From: an uncultured Selenomonadales bacterium
GTDB lineage: Bacteria; Bacillota; Negativicutes; Selenomonadales; Selenomonadaceae
Length of the DNA: 64,000 nucleotides
Direction of reading: 5' to 3'
Assembly: GCA_947304355.1 (NCBI GenBank)
Contig: CAMZAX010000008.1
Span: 1 to 64,000 of the forward strand
Shown here: positions 52,608-61,618 of the stretch, piece by piece
Numbering within the stretch: position 1 is the stretch's first letter
Layout of the letters: each line of letters begins with the position of its first letter
Program-made: the position numbers and the translations under genes
The notes under the pieces: model-generated
The model's database searches: none
What the model was told of the DNA's origin: nothing
What the model saw: the letters and a program-made list of their open reading frames with translations, nothing else

Positions 52608-53846
52608 TTAGAATTGTGACATGATTTTTGCGTTCTCGGCGGCGGACAGGCTCGGCGAAAATTTTTTCAGCGCGGCAATCGCCTCGTCAAATGAATTAGC
52701 CAAAACCAACTCGACGCGCCCGCCCAACAGCCGCTTCGCCTGCTTGAACACCAATCGATAATCGGGGCTCGACGCGACCAAAACGTAGCTCGACGCCAAA
52801 TCCGAATGTGCCGCGCCGATTATCTCGGACAGTGACGGCGACGATTCTTCGGAGCCCGAAACAAGTATTGACGCGCCGGCGTCCTGAAGTTTTTGCGCCT
52901 CGACAGAATCTTTTGCGACAGCCAACGCCGCGACTTTCATGATGGCTTCGTTGGCGGGCAAGACGTGCGCCTCGCTCATGTTGGTTATCTTGACTTCGGA
53001 CAGAGGACCCCAGCCTATTGCCTGTTCAAGCGTGGTGCCGACATGATCCGTGTGTAAATGGATGTCCAAGCCGCCGCGTGCACGTTCCACGATAGAAAAG
53101 CTGCTGAAGTCGCGCATTTGCCGTTCAAGTTCGGGCAAGCTCGCCTTTGAATTTTTCACGCGCAGACGAATGCAATACGGGCGCACCAAGTCGTTGCGCG
53201 GGTCGGGCATATTTTTATGCGTGCCGAGACCGAGCGACAGGCTCACGGCGGGCGAAACGAAATTCCCGTCCAAGCCCTTCAAACAGCCGCGCAGGAAACT
53301 CAACATGATATTCGCGCCCGCCTCGTTCAAGCCGATTTTCTTAACGGACGCCTCGCCCGAATGAATAGCCTCTTGCAAAATCTCGACAATCGGTCTGCCG
53401 TCGCGCACGGCATGATACGCGCCCTTCGCAACAGCCTTTGCCACGGCAATGAACGGTCGTTCGGGCTCTTCGGGGATAACTCGTTGCGCGTAAAGAATGC
53501 CGTATTGAAAAGCCTTGCCGAATTCGGAACCCGTCGCTTCGTATTTGCCGGCAAGTCCCGCGCTTATCCCGCGAAACATCTGAGCCAACACGACGCCCGC
53601 ATTACCGCGCGCACCGAAAACCGCCGCCGTCGCCACGCGTCGCGACAGCCCGCCGATTGAATCGTCTTTGGCGTCGGCAAGGGGCATGACCGCCGCGCCC
53701 ATCGTCCGCAAGATGTGTGTGCCCGGCAAAGTCCCTGCGCCGCCGAGCGCGTTTATCGTTTCGTACTCCAAAAGAAATTCGCTGTAGGCACCCGCAACCA
53801 TGCGCTTGAAGTCGCCGCCCGTGATAACTTCTCTGCTGCCCGTCAT
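52608..53846 (-). CDS. DAK2/DegV-type (YloV/FakA-like) protein with degenerate nucleotide site
   Basis: 412 residues from ATG 53846 (MTGSREVITGGDFKRM), with AAGGCGGTG before it; the track's longer version lacks support. The GARGNAGVVLAQMFRG motif and the C-terminal DegV-like domain are typical of the FakA/YloV group. The usual NxFPVPDGDTGTNM metal/ATP motif is replaced by NALGGAGTLPGTHILRTM, losing its Asp residues. It may therefore lack kinase activity and act as a fatty-acid or ligand binder. Divergent from the FtsA-like gene. Confidence 0.8.
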   Translation of the reverse strand: MTGSREVITGGDFKRMVAGAYSEFLLEYETINALGGAGTLPGTHILRTMGAAVMPLADAKDDSIGGLSRRVATAAVFGARGNAGVVLAQMFRGISAGLAGKYEATGSEFGKAFQYGILYAQRVIPEEPERPFIAVAKAVAKGAYHAVRDGRPIVEILQEAIHSGEASVKKIGLNEAGANIMLSFLRGCLKGLDGNFVSPAVSLSLGLGTHKNMPDPRNDLVRPYCIRLRVKNSKASLPELERQMRDFSSFSIVERARGGLDIHLHTDHVGTTLEQAIGWGPLSEVKITNMSEAHVLPANEAIMKVAALAVAKDSVEAQKLQDAGASILVSGSEESSPSLSEIIGAAHSDLASSYVLVASSPDYRLVFKQAKRLLGGRVELVLANSFDEAIAALKKFSPSLSAAENAKIMSQF

Positions 53847-53948
53847 ATCAACACCGCCTTTGCCAGTGATTTTTAACCGCTTGAAGGGATAATCTTGTTG
53901 ATTCGCGAAATAGGCGCAATAACCTTTAATTGGCAAGGAGAAAATTCA

Positions 53949-56327
53949 ATGGACGATAAAAAAATTGGTGCGGAGCCGAAACCCGCCGACAAACTTTCAC
54001 GCCACGGACGACCAAAAAAATTCGACGCGCCTGACAAAAATCGACGCGCCCGCAAAAAAATTTCCTACAAGGACAACGGCAGAGAAAAAATTTTTGCGCT
54101 CGACATAGGCACGCGTTCGGTTATCGGTATCGTCGCGGAACAGGACGACGACGGCATTTTGAAAGTAATCGCGACGTATCGCTTGGAGCACACAAGCCGC
54201 GCCATGCTCGACGGACAAATCCACGACGTGCCGCAAGTCGCCGAAGTCATCATCCGCGTGAAAAATTTTTTGGCTGACAGGGTCGGCGAACTCAAAAGCG
54301 CGGCAATCGCGGCGGCGGGTCGCGCCCTCTACACAATGACTGCCGAAGCAAGCGTCGAAGTCAACGGCGTCATTACCGACGAAGTGCAAAGCAGTTTAAA
54401 TTTCGCCGCCGTTCAGCTCGCGCAATCGCAACTGACCAAGGAAAAGAAAATCGACGCGCGAATTTACTACTGCGTCGGTTTCAGCATCATCAGCTACGAA
54501 CTCGACGGCATTCGTCTGAAAAGTTTAATCGGGCAACGCGGCAAGCTCGCCAAGACGAAAGTTATTGCGACGTTTCTGCCGCGTCAAGTCGTCGACTCAA
54601 TGCAGACCGCTTTGACTTACGCCGGGCTTGAAGTGCGCGCGCTGACGTTGGAGCCTATCGCCGCGATTAACGTCCTTGTGCCGCCGTCAATGCGTCATTT
54701 AAACATCGTCCTCGTCGACATAGGCGCGGGCACCTCCGACGTCGCGATAACCAAAAATGGCTCCGTCATTGCTTACGGCATGGTGCCGCTTGCGGGCGAC
54801 GAAGTCACCGAGGCGATTTCGCAACGCTTCCTGCTTGACTTCAACGTCGCCGAAGACATCAAGCGCAAGGCAACCAACGGCGAAGGCGCGACGTTCAGCG
54901 ACATATTGGGGCGCAGTTACGACTTGACGGCTGACGAAATTCTCATGCCCATCAACGAGCACGTCGGAATGATTGCAAACGCCATTGCCAAGACGATTTT
55001 GGAATTGAACGGCAACGAACCGCCGCAAGCGTTGTTGTTGGTCGGCGGCGGCGCGCTGAGCCCGAACTTAAACAAACTCGTCGCCGAAGCTTTGAACATG
55101 CCGCAAGACCGCGTTGCCGTCCGCAAGCCCGAAAACGTCGAAGGCATTAAAAATATTCCGCCCGCTTTGCAATCGCCCGACGCCGCCACGCCGCTCGGTA
55201 TCCTTAAGGTCGCGTCGACGGACACTTTCCATTTCTTCAACGTCACGATTAACGGGCAGGAAGTCAACCTGTTCCACTTCCGCGAACTGACGGTAAGCGA
55301 CGCCGTGTTGAGCGCGGGCATCGACTACAAAAAATTCAACGGCAAGCCCGGACTCGGTGTCATCATCACGTTGAACGGCGAGAAAAAATCTTTCCCCGGC
55401 ACAATGGGCACCTTCGCGAAAATTTTCGTCAACGACAAGCCCGCCACGCTCGACACGCCGCTTGAAGACAACTGCCGAATCGTGATTGAGCCCGGCACGG
55501 ACGGAATAAGCGCGGTGATTAAAATCGACGACGTGATTGCGATTGAGCCGACCTTCGCCGTGACCGTCAACGGCAAAGACATTTCCGTCAAGCCCAAAAT
55601 CCTCGTGAACGACGAAGTAAGTTTGCCCACGCGAATCCTGCAGGACGGCGACGTTGTCGACACAAAGACGCGGCGCACCGTCGGAGAGCTGTTGCGGCTG
55701 GCAAACTGCCCTCCCGCAGGCAAAAAGATTCACTACACGCTTAACGGTAGCAGAGGGCATTACGTCTGCAAGCCCGACATCTTTTTGAACGGCGACCGCG
55801 CAGATATTTCGGACGTGCCGCAGGCGGGCGACGCGATTGAATACGTTGCCAACGACGCGATTAAAGTTTCCGAAATCATCAAGGACGAGAGCCGCGCCGC
55901 CGCCATAAAAATTTTTTACAACGACAGGGAATACGCAATCCCGACGGCGACGACGGTTTTGCTCAGCGTCAACGGGCGCGTGTCGAACGAGAACACAATC
56001 GTCGAAGACGGCGCGGACATCCTTTACGAGCGTAAGGAAAAAAATTCCGTCATGGTCAGCGACGCGCTCCTTGCCGTGAATTTCAAACCGCCGCCCGCGT
56101 CGAGCCGCATGAGTTTCGAGATTAAAGTAAACGGACTGCCCGCCGACTTCGCCGACCCCGTCAAGAGCGGCGACCGTCTTGAAGTCATCTTGAAGACGCC
56201 CGACGGTCTGGAGTTCAAGCCGCTTGACGATTTGGAAACGCCAATTCGCAACGACAAGCCGCAAACTCCCGCGCAGCTTGAGCCCAACAAAAAATTTTCG
56301 ATAAGCGACTTCATGCGCACGGATTAA
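53949..56327 (+). CDS. FtsA-like ATPase with long C-terminal extension
   Basis: 792 residues from ATG 53949 behind AAGGAG. The central region carries the ASKHA ATPase signatures of FtsA: FALDIGTRSVIGIV, an SHS2-type insertion, VLVDIGAGTSDVAI and LLLVGGGALSPNL. A basic N-terminal stretch (SRHGRPKKFDAPDKNRRARKK) could be a membrane or nucleic-acid contact. Beyond residue about 430 there are several beta-rich ubiquitin-like-looking modules (FNVTINGQEVNLFHFRELTVSDAVLSAG...), repeated with varying sequence. Usual FtsA is about 410 residues, so the extension is large. Related long forms occur in Clostridia and Negativicutes; function is uncertain. Confidence 0.8.
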   Translation: MDDKKIGAEPKPADKLSRHGRPKKFDAPDKNRRARKKISYKDNGREKIFALDIGTRSVIGIVAEQDDDGILKVIATYRLEHTSRAMLDGQIHDVPQVAEVIIRVKNFLADRVGELKSAAIAAAGRALYTMTAEASVEVNGVITDEVQSSLNFAAVQLAQSQLTKEKKIDARIYYCVGFSIISYELDGIRLKSLIGQRGKLAKTKVIATFLPRQVVDSMQTALTYAGLEVRALTLEPIAAINVLVPPSMRHLNIVLVDIGAGTSDVAITKNGSVIAYGMVPLAGDEVTEAISQRFLLDFNVAEDIKRKATNGEGATFSDILGRSYDLTADEILMPINEHVGMIANAIAKTILELNGNEPPQALLLVGGGALSPNLNKLVAEALNMPQDRVAVRKPENVEGIKNIPPALQSPDAATPLGILKVASTDTFHFFNVTINGQEVNLFHFRELTVSDAVLSAGIDYKKFNGKPGLGVIITLNGEKKSFPGTMGTFAKIFVNDKPATLDTPLEDNCRIVIEPGTDGISAVIKIDDVIAIEPTFAVTVNGKDISVKPKILVNDEVSLPTRILQDGDVVDTKTRRTVGELLRLANCPPAGKKIHYTLNGSRGHYVCKPDIFLNGDRADISDVPQAGDAIEYVANDAIKVSEIIKDESRAAAIKIFYNDREYAIPTATTVLLSVNGRVSNENTIVEDGADILYERKEKNSVMVSDALLAVNFKPPPASSRMSFEIKVNGLPADFADPVKSGDRLEVILKTPDGLEFKPLDDLETPIRNDKPQTPAQLEPNKKFSISDFMRTD

Positions 56328-56339
56328 GGAGATGTTGCC

Positions 56340-57575
56340 ATGATTCATATTTGCTTCGGTCTTCACGACAGAAACGGACTCTATTCAAAATTCACGGGCA
56401 CGACGCTTTTGTCGGTCTTCGCAAACACCGCGTCGGAAATCACGGCGCACATCCTGCACGACACCACCTTGACGCAAGACAACCGCGAAAATTTCGTTTA
56501 CCTTGCGGGGCGTTTCGGTCAGCGCGTCGAGTTTCACAACGTCGAAAAATTATTCGCCGAAAAAATTTTGGCACCGCTGTCCGAAAAGTTTCAAGCCCTC
56601 TACAGCGAGGCGGCAATGTACCGATTCCTTATCCCGCACGTCTTGCCCGCGACCGTCGACAAAGTGATTTACCTTGATTCGGACGTTATCGTTAATCTTG
56701 ACATCGAAGAACTGTGGCGCATCCGAATCGTCGGCGAGCCGATTGCCGCAGTGCCCGTGTCCTATCAAAATGCCGATATTCAAGCCGGCATAAAGCGCGC
56801 AAGAAAAATGTTCCGCATGTGCGAAGACGGCGGCGTCAAGGCTGCGGAGTATTTCAATTCGGGCGTCCTGCTCATGAACTTGAACAGCTTCCGCGACGAG
56901 GAAGATACCCTAATCAGCGCGATTGAATCGATTGCCGTTTATCCCGAATACGAATTCCTTGACCAAGACGTCTTGAATTACTGCTTTGCGGCGAGGGCGG
57001 TGCGCTTGCCCGTCAAGTTCAATCGCGCCGTGCGTTACGAGCGGACGGAAGGCACAGGCGTCGTCGCGAACAAAATTTATCACTACGCCGGGCAGAATTA
57101 CGCTTGGAGCTTCAATCTCGACATGAAGGACGCGTTCAATCGCCTGTGGATGGATTATTTCATTAAGTCGCCGTGGTTCGATGTGCAGACGATCGGGCGG
57201 CTTTATGAGAGCGTTAAACGTTTGCACATCAACTTGAAAAACGCAATGGTGCAGACTTCGGCGGTAATCAGCGGCAAGACGCGCGTCTTTTTCACCATGC
57301 CGAGTAATTTGGAGGCGACGCGCGAAGTCTTTTCGGTGCGCGACGACGAAGAAATCATTCTTGCCGAATCGGACGCTTCGCTTAACGAATTGCTTGACCG
57401 AATGCACAACGCGCAGGGCAAAAAAGTTTTCTTTATCATGACGACGAATTTCCCGTTCGACGTGCTCACGGAGGCGGGCTTCGTTCGCGGGCGCGACTTC
57501 CTCAACGGCTTTGAATACCTGTCGGAGGCGAACGGCTTCCCGCTGGATTCTCATCGACTTATCAAGGCAATGTAA
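56340..57575 (+). CDS. GT8 glycosyltransferase C (intact)
   Basis: 411 residues, ATG after AAGGAGATG. MIHICFGLHDRNGLYSKFTGTTLLSVFANTASEITAHILHD opens the GT8 domain; the metal site is IYLDSDVIVNLD and the acceptor motif EYFNSGVLLMNL. The C-terminal shared domain ends GFPLDSHRLIKAM. Paired with GT8 D, 11 bases downstream, with the same junction sequence found between GT8 B and A. Intact, no tract. Confidence 0.9.
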   Translation: MIHICFGLHDRNGLYSKFTGTTLLSVFANTASEITAHILHDTTLTQDNRENFVYLAGRFGQRVEFHNVEKLFAEKILAPLSEKFQALYSEAAMYRFLIPHVLPATVDKVIYLDSDVIVNLDIEELWRIRIVGEPIAAVPVSYQNADIQAGIKRARKMFRMCEDGGVKAAEYFNSGVLLMNLNSFRDEEDTLISAIESIAVYPEYEFLDQDVLNYCFAARAVRLPVKFNRAVRYERTEGTGVVANKIYHYAGQNYAWSFNLDMKDAFNRLWMDYFIKSPWFDVQTIGRLYESVKRLHINLKNAMVQTSAVISGKTRVFFTMPSNLEATREVFSVRDDEEIILAESDASLNELLDRMHNAQGKKVFFIMTTNFPFDVLTEAGFVRGRDFLNGFEYLSEANGFPLDSHRLIKAM

Positions 57576-57586
57576 GGAGTGATTTA

Positions 57587-58807
57587 ATGATTCACGTTTG
57601 CTTCGGTCTTCACGACGAAACGGGGCGTTATTCCAAGTTCACGGGCACGGCAATGCTTTCAATCTTCGCGAACACCAAAGCGGAAGTCACTGCACATATT
57701 TTGCACGACGCCACACTGACGCAAGACAACCGCAATAAATTTTCTGCCGTGGCGAATCAATACAATCAACGCGTCGAATTTCACAACGTCGAAGAAATCT
57801 GCGCGGACAAGCTCGCCGAATACGTAAGCCTTGTGCCGTCCGTAAAAGATGCGCCCGTCACGGTCGGAGCGTTCTATCGGCTCGTGCTGACGGAAATTCT
57901 GCCGCCCGACGTTGAGAAAGTCATTTACCTCGACTCGGACGTTATCGTCAATACGAACATTGCCCGCCTGTGGGAAATCGAACTCGGCGACAAAATTTTT
58001 GCTGCCGTCCCCGAAGCCGCCAACGGTATGCTCTTGCAAAAAATCATGCCGCTTTGCCGCGAAGGTTACGTTAAGCCGGAAGATTATTTTAACAGCGGTG
58101 TCTTGCTCATGAACTTGAACAGACTGCGCGGCGAAGGCGAAACCCTCAAACGCGGCGCAATTTTTCGCGGGACACGCAACAACGGCTGTTACGACCAAGA
58201 CATTTTAAATTATCTGTTCGCCGCCGATTACGTTAAGTTACCCGTCGAATTTAATTGTTTCGTGAAATTTAATCGCCGGTTGAATGAAGAAGCCGCCTTC
58301 GGAAAAATTTATCACTACACATACGGCAGGGCGGGCAAAGGACTTACGCTTGACTCGGACGACGCGTTTAATCGCTTGTGGCTTGATTATTTTGCAAAGA
58401 CGCCGTGGTTCAACGCCGAAACGATAAGTCGGCTCTGCGCGGGCTTTCGGCAAGCATACGCCGACTTAACTGTTGCAATGATAAGATTGACGGCGACAAT
58501 GAGCGGCAAGGCGCGGGCGTTCGTCGTGCCCAAAGACGACAGCGACGACATTAAAACGCTCTTCGCCGTCCGCGCCGACGAGGACGTAATCACGGTCGAC
58601 AAATACATCCCGTTGCAGGAGATTTTCGAGCAAATGAATTCGTCACGCGGCAAAAAAATTTTCTTCGTCTTCGTTCGCGACTTCCCGTTTGAAAACTTCG
58701 AGCGATTGGGTTTCGTTCGCGGGCGGGATTTCTTTAACGGTTACGGGTTTTTCTTGGAGACGCAAGATTTTTCGCTTGATTCTCATCGAATAATTAAAGC
58801 AATGTAG
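57587..58807 (+). CDS. GT8 glycosyltransferase D (intact)
   Basis: 406 residues, MIHVCFGLHDETGRYSKFTGTAMLSIFANTKAEVTAHILHD. Contains IYLDSDVIVNTN and DYFNSGVLLMNL of GT8. The region where GT8 A carries a homopolymer is here NTKAEVT, a normal variable loop. The C-terminal domain ends FSLDSHRIIKAM. Followed by a terminator and then the CitMHS gene. Confidence 0.9.
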   Translation: MIHVCFGLHDETGRYSKFTGTAMLSIFANTKAEVTAHILHDATLTQDNRNKFSAVANQYNQRVEFHNVEEICADKLAEYVSLVPSVKDAPVTVGAFYRLVLTEILPPDVEKVIYLDSDVIVNTNIARLWEIELGDKIFAAVPEAANGMLLQKIMPLCREGYVKPEDYFNSGVLLMNLNRLRGEGETLKRGAIFRGTRNNGCYDQDILNYLFAADYVKLPVEFNCFVKFNRRLNEEAAFGKIYHYTYGRAGKGLTLDSDDAFNRLWLDYFAKTPWFNAETISRLCAGFRQAYADLTVAMIRLTATMSGKARAFVVPKDDSDDIKTLFAVRADEDVITVDKYIPLQEIFEQMNSSRGKKIFFVFVRDFPFENFERLGFVRGRDFFNGYGFFLETQDFSLDSHRIIKAM

Positions 58808-58817
58808 TTACCGACAT

Positions 58818-58871
58818 CAATTAAAAGGAGCCGGTTTCATATGGACAACGGTCGGCTTTTATTTTTAATTG
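58818..58871 (+). terminator. Terminator between GT8 D and the CitMHS gene
   Basis: AGCCG/CGGCT stem extended by wobble pairs, flanked by CAATTAAAA and TTTTTAATTG, which also pair. The T-rich tail fits termination. Confidence 0.6.
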
Positions 58872-58894
58872 TTGAAGTTAAGGAGTGACGCCCA

Positions 58895-60247
58895 ATGAAT
58901 CAAACGCTTATCGGCATATGCGGCTTCGTTTGCATGGCGGTAATAATGTTGTCTCTGTTCAAAAGTAAAACCGTGCCCGCCGTTGCATTTATCTTGTTCC
59001 CGACAATCCTCGGCATATTTCTGACGACGTGGGGGGGGGCTACTATAGCATTACAGACCTCGGCAACTTAATCAAGGCGGGCTTCGGCAGTACAGCCCCG
59101 ACTGCCGCGCTGTTTATGTTCAGCGTGCTTTATTTCAGCGTGATGAACGAGGCGGGCATGTTCGCCGTTATGGTTGACAGCCTGACGCGGCATATCGGCA
59201 CAAGCGTTATCGGCGTGACAATGATGACGACGATTTTAACGATTGTCGCGCACTTGGACGGTAGCGGTGCCTCGACATTCCTAATCGTTATCCCCGCAAT
59301 GTTGCCGATTTATCGGAAGATGAACATGCGCACGACGACACTTTTGCGCGTCATGGTCTTGCCGATGGGAATAATGAACTTGATGCCGTTGGCAGGTCCG
59401 ACGGTGCGGGCGGCGACGGTTTTGGGCACGGAGACGAGCGTCCTTTGGCAAATGATTCTGCCCGTGCAAATATTCGGAGTCATAATCTGTTTGGCTCACG
59501 GCGTACTTGCGGGCATTCAAGAAAAACGGCTCGGCGCAGGTCTTATCAGCGGACAAGATTTTAAATCGCCCGAAGTCACCGATAAAACTTCACGCGACAA
59601 AAAAATTTTTATCTTCAATGTGCTGTTGACGCTTGCCGTTGTCGTCGCGCTGATTGATACAGAAATTCCCGATTACGTGCCGGTTATGGTCGGCTTGGCG
59701 TTGGCACTCATTGCGAATTACGGATTCGACGCGAAGACTCACAAGAAAATCATAAATAACTGCACACGCCGCGCCCGCGCTCATTATGTGTTCGACACTT
59801 TTGGCGGCGGCAGTTTTGATGGGCATCTTTGTTAAGGAAGTGACGGTTGACGGCGAGAAAATTCCCGGCGTAATTAACTGCATGTCCAATCTTGTCACGC
59901 TGATTTTGCCCGAAACTTTTGGAGAACATCTGCCTGTTATAATCGGCGCGCTCAGTGTACCGCTGGCTTTGATTTTCGACACCAACAGCTATTTTTACGG
60001 TATGTTGCCCGTCATGATTGGTATCGGTGAAAATTTTGGCGTCAGTGCCGAAAGCATAACCGCCGTCATGCTGATTTGCCGCAACTGCGCGACGTTTATC
60101 AGCCCGATGGTTCCTGCCGCACTGTTGGGCGTCGGGCTTGCCGAAGTCGACATAAAAGAGCATATCAAAGCTTCTTTCGGCTTCGCATGGCTTTTGTCGA
60201 TAATCTGTCTGGGTTTCGCCGCGCTGATAAAAATCATTCCGCTGTGA
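58895..60247 (+). pseudogene. CitMHS-family citrate/metal transporter, two compensating frameshifts (G9 tract and a single-base insertion)
   Basis: About 450 residues when joined. ATG 58895 after AAGGAG gives MNQTLIGICGFVCMAVIMLSL; the frame then shifts at G9 (59031-59039; 10 or 7 would fit). The middle frame (YYSITDLGNLIKAGFG..., HLDGSGASTFLIVIPAMLPIYRKMNM) matches CitMHS membrane domains. An extra T near 59760 (AATAACTGCACACG; without it INNAHAAPALIMCS) shifts back, and the last segment (GIFVKEVTVDGEKIPGVINC..., FDTNSYFYGMLPVMIG) completes the protein. CitMHS carriers import citrate complexed with Mg2+ or Ca2+. The product as written would fail. Lies upstream of hom. Confidence 0.8.
59031..59039 (+). 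repeat. Poly-G tract (G9) in the CitMHS gene
   Basis: Nine consecutive G; in frame at 10 (or 7). Confidence 0.9.
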
Positions 60248-60335
60248 CGTTGGCAATATCATTGCAGGAAAAAATTTTCGGCGGCAGAATATTCCCCGCA
60301 TTGATAATCAGATTCGGAAAGGAAGTAATCTTGTT

Positions 60336-61613
60336 ATGGACAACGTAAAAATCGGACTGCTGGGCGCGGGCACAATCGGCGGAAGCGTCATTGAGGTTTT
60401 GCATAATAATCGCGACATCATTGCCGAACGAGCGAACACCGCGATTGAAATAAAAAAAATCCTCGTCCTGCCGCGCGAAATCCCCGCTCTGCAAGAACGC
60501 GGTCTGCCCGCAACCGACAACTACGACGAAATTCTTGACGACCCCGAAATAAAAATCGTCGTCGAACTCATGGGCGGCGTCAAGCCCGCGAAAGATTTTA
60601 TCCTGCAGGCAATGGCGCACGGCAAGCACGTCGTCACAGCCAACAAAGATGTCGTCGCGCAATTCGGTCACGAGCTGTTCGACGCGGCGGACGCCAATCA
60701 AATCGACTTCCTGTTCGAGGCGGCTGTCGGCGGTGCAATCCCGATTATCATGCCGCTCAAGCGTTCCCTTACCGCAAACAAAATCACAGAGGTCTTGGGC
60801 ATCGTCAACGGCACGACGAACTACATGCTCACCAAAATGACGGACAGCGGCGCGGATTATGACGCCGTGTTGAAAGAGGCGCAGGCTCACGGTTACGCGG
60901 AACGCAACCCCGAAGCAGACGTCGAAGGCAAGGACGCTGCCCGCAAAATCGCCATCCTTGCGTCGATTGCCTTCAACAGCCGCGTCAAGTTCGAGGACGT
61001 CTCCGTCGAGGGCATAACGCACATCACGCCCGCCGATATTCTTTACGCCAAACGGCTCGGCTACGTCGTCAAGCTGTTGGCGGTTGGGCGCAGTACCGAT
61101 TCGGGTATCGACGTGCGCGTTAATCCCGTGCTGTTGCCCAAGGAACACCCGCTTTCGGCTGTCAGCGGCGTCATGAACGCGGTTTTCGTGCGCGGCTATC
61201 CGATTGATGAGGCTATGTTCTTCGGTCCGGGCGCGGGCAAGCCCACAGCCTCCGCCGTCGTCAGCGACATTATCGAAGTCGCGCGCGGGCTTGAACGCAA
61301 CTCGGCGGGTCGTTTCGGTTGCACCTGCTATCATAAGTTGCCGATTTGTCCCGTCGAAGAAACCGTGTCGTCGTATTACATTCGCTTGCTCGTCGAAGAC
61401 AAACCCGGCGTCCTCGGCAAAATCGCCACGACTTTCGGCAACGTCGACGTGAGTTTGAAATCGGTCGTGCAGACGGAGGCGAACCTTGACAACCACGTCG
61501 AGATTGTTGTAATAACCCACGCCGTCAAACACAAGAACATTTTGGATGCGCAAGCGGCTTTGCGGGCTCTGTCGGTCGTCGACGACATTTTTAACGTGAT
61601 TCGTGTCGAGTGA
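60336..61613 (+). CDS. hom: Homoserine dehydrogenase
   Basis: 425 residues, ATG after GGAAAGGAAG. Reduces aspartate semialdehyde to homoserine. NAD(P)-binding KIGLLGAGTIGGSVIEVL, the substrate/catalytic FLFEAAVGGAIPIIMPLKRSL block and GIVNGTTNYMLTKM are clear, and an ACT domain at the C-terminus (YYIRLLVEDKPGVLGKIATTFG) suggests feedback by threonine. Its stop overlaps the region of the thrB start, so the two are coupled. Confidence 0.96.
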   Translation: MDNVKIGLLGAGTIGGSVIEVLHNNRDIIAERANTAIEIKKILVLPREIPALQERGLPATDNYDEILDDPEIKIVVELMGGVKPAKDFILQAMAHGKHVVTANKDVVAQFGHELFDAADANQIDFLFEAAVGGAIPIIMPLKRSLTANKITEVLGIVNGTTNYMLTKMTDSGADYDAVLKEAQAHGYAERNPEADVEGKDAARKIAILASIAFNSRVKFEDVSVEGITHITPADILYAKRLGYVVKLLAVGRSTDSGIDVRVNPVLLPKEHPLSAVSGVMNAVFVRGYPIDEAMFFGPGAGKPTASAVVSDIIEVARGLERNSAGRFGCTCYHKLPICPVEETVSSYYIRLLVEDKPGVLGKIATTFGNVDVSLKSVVQTEANLDNHVEIVVITHAVKHKNILDAQAALRALSVVDDIFNVIRVE

Positions 61614-61618
61614 CTGCC

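Noticed and set aside
58840-58888. 15-codon ORF (MDNGRLLF...) before the CitMHS gene
   Set aside because: It has a ribosome-site-like AAAAGGAG, but the sequence is also the stem of a terminator, which explains it better.
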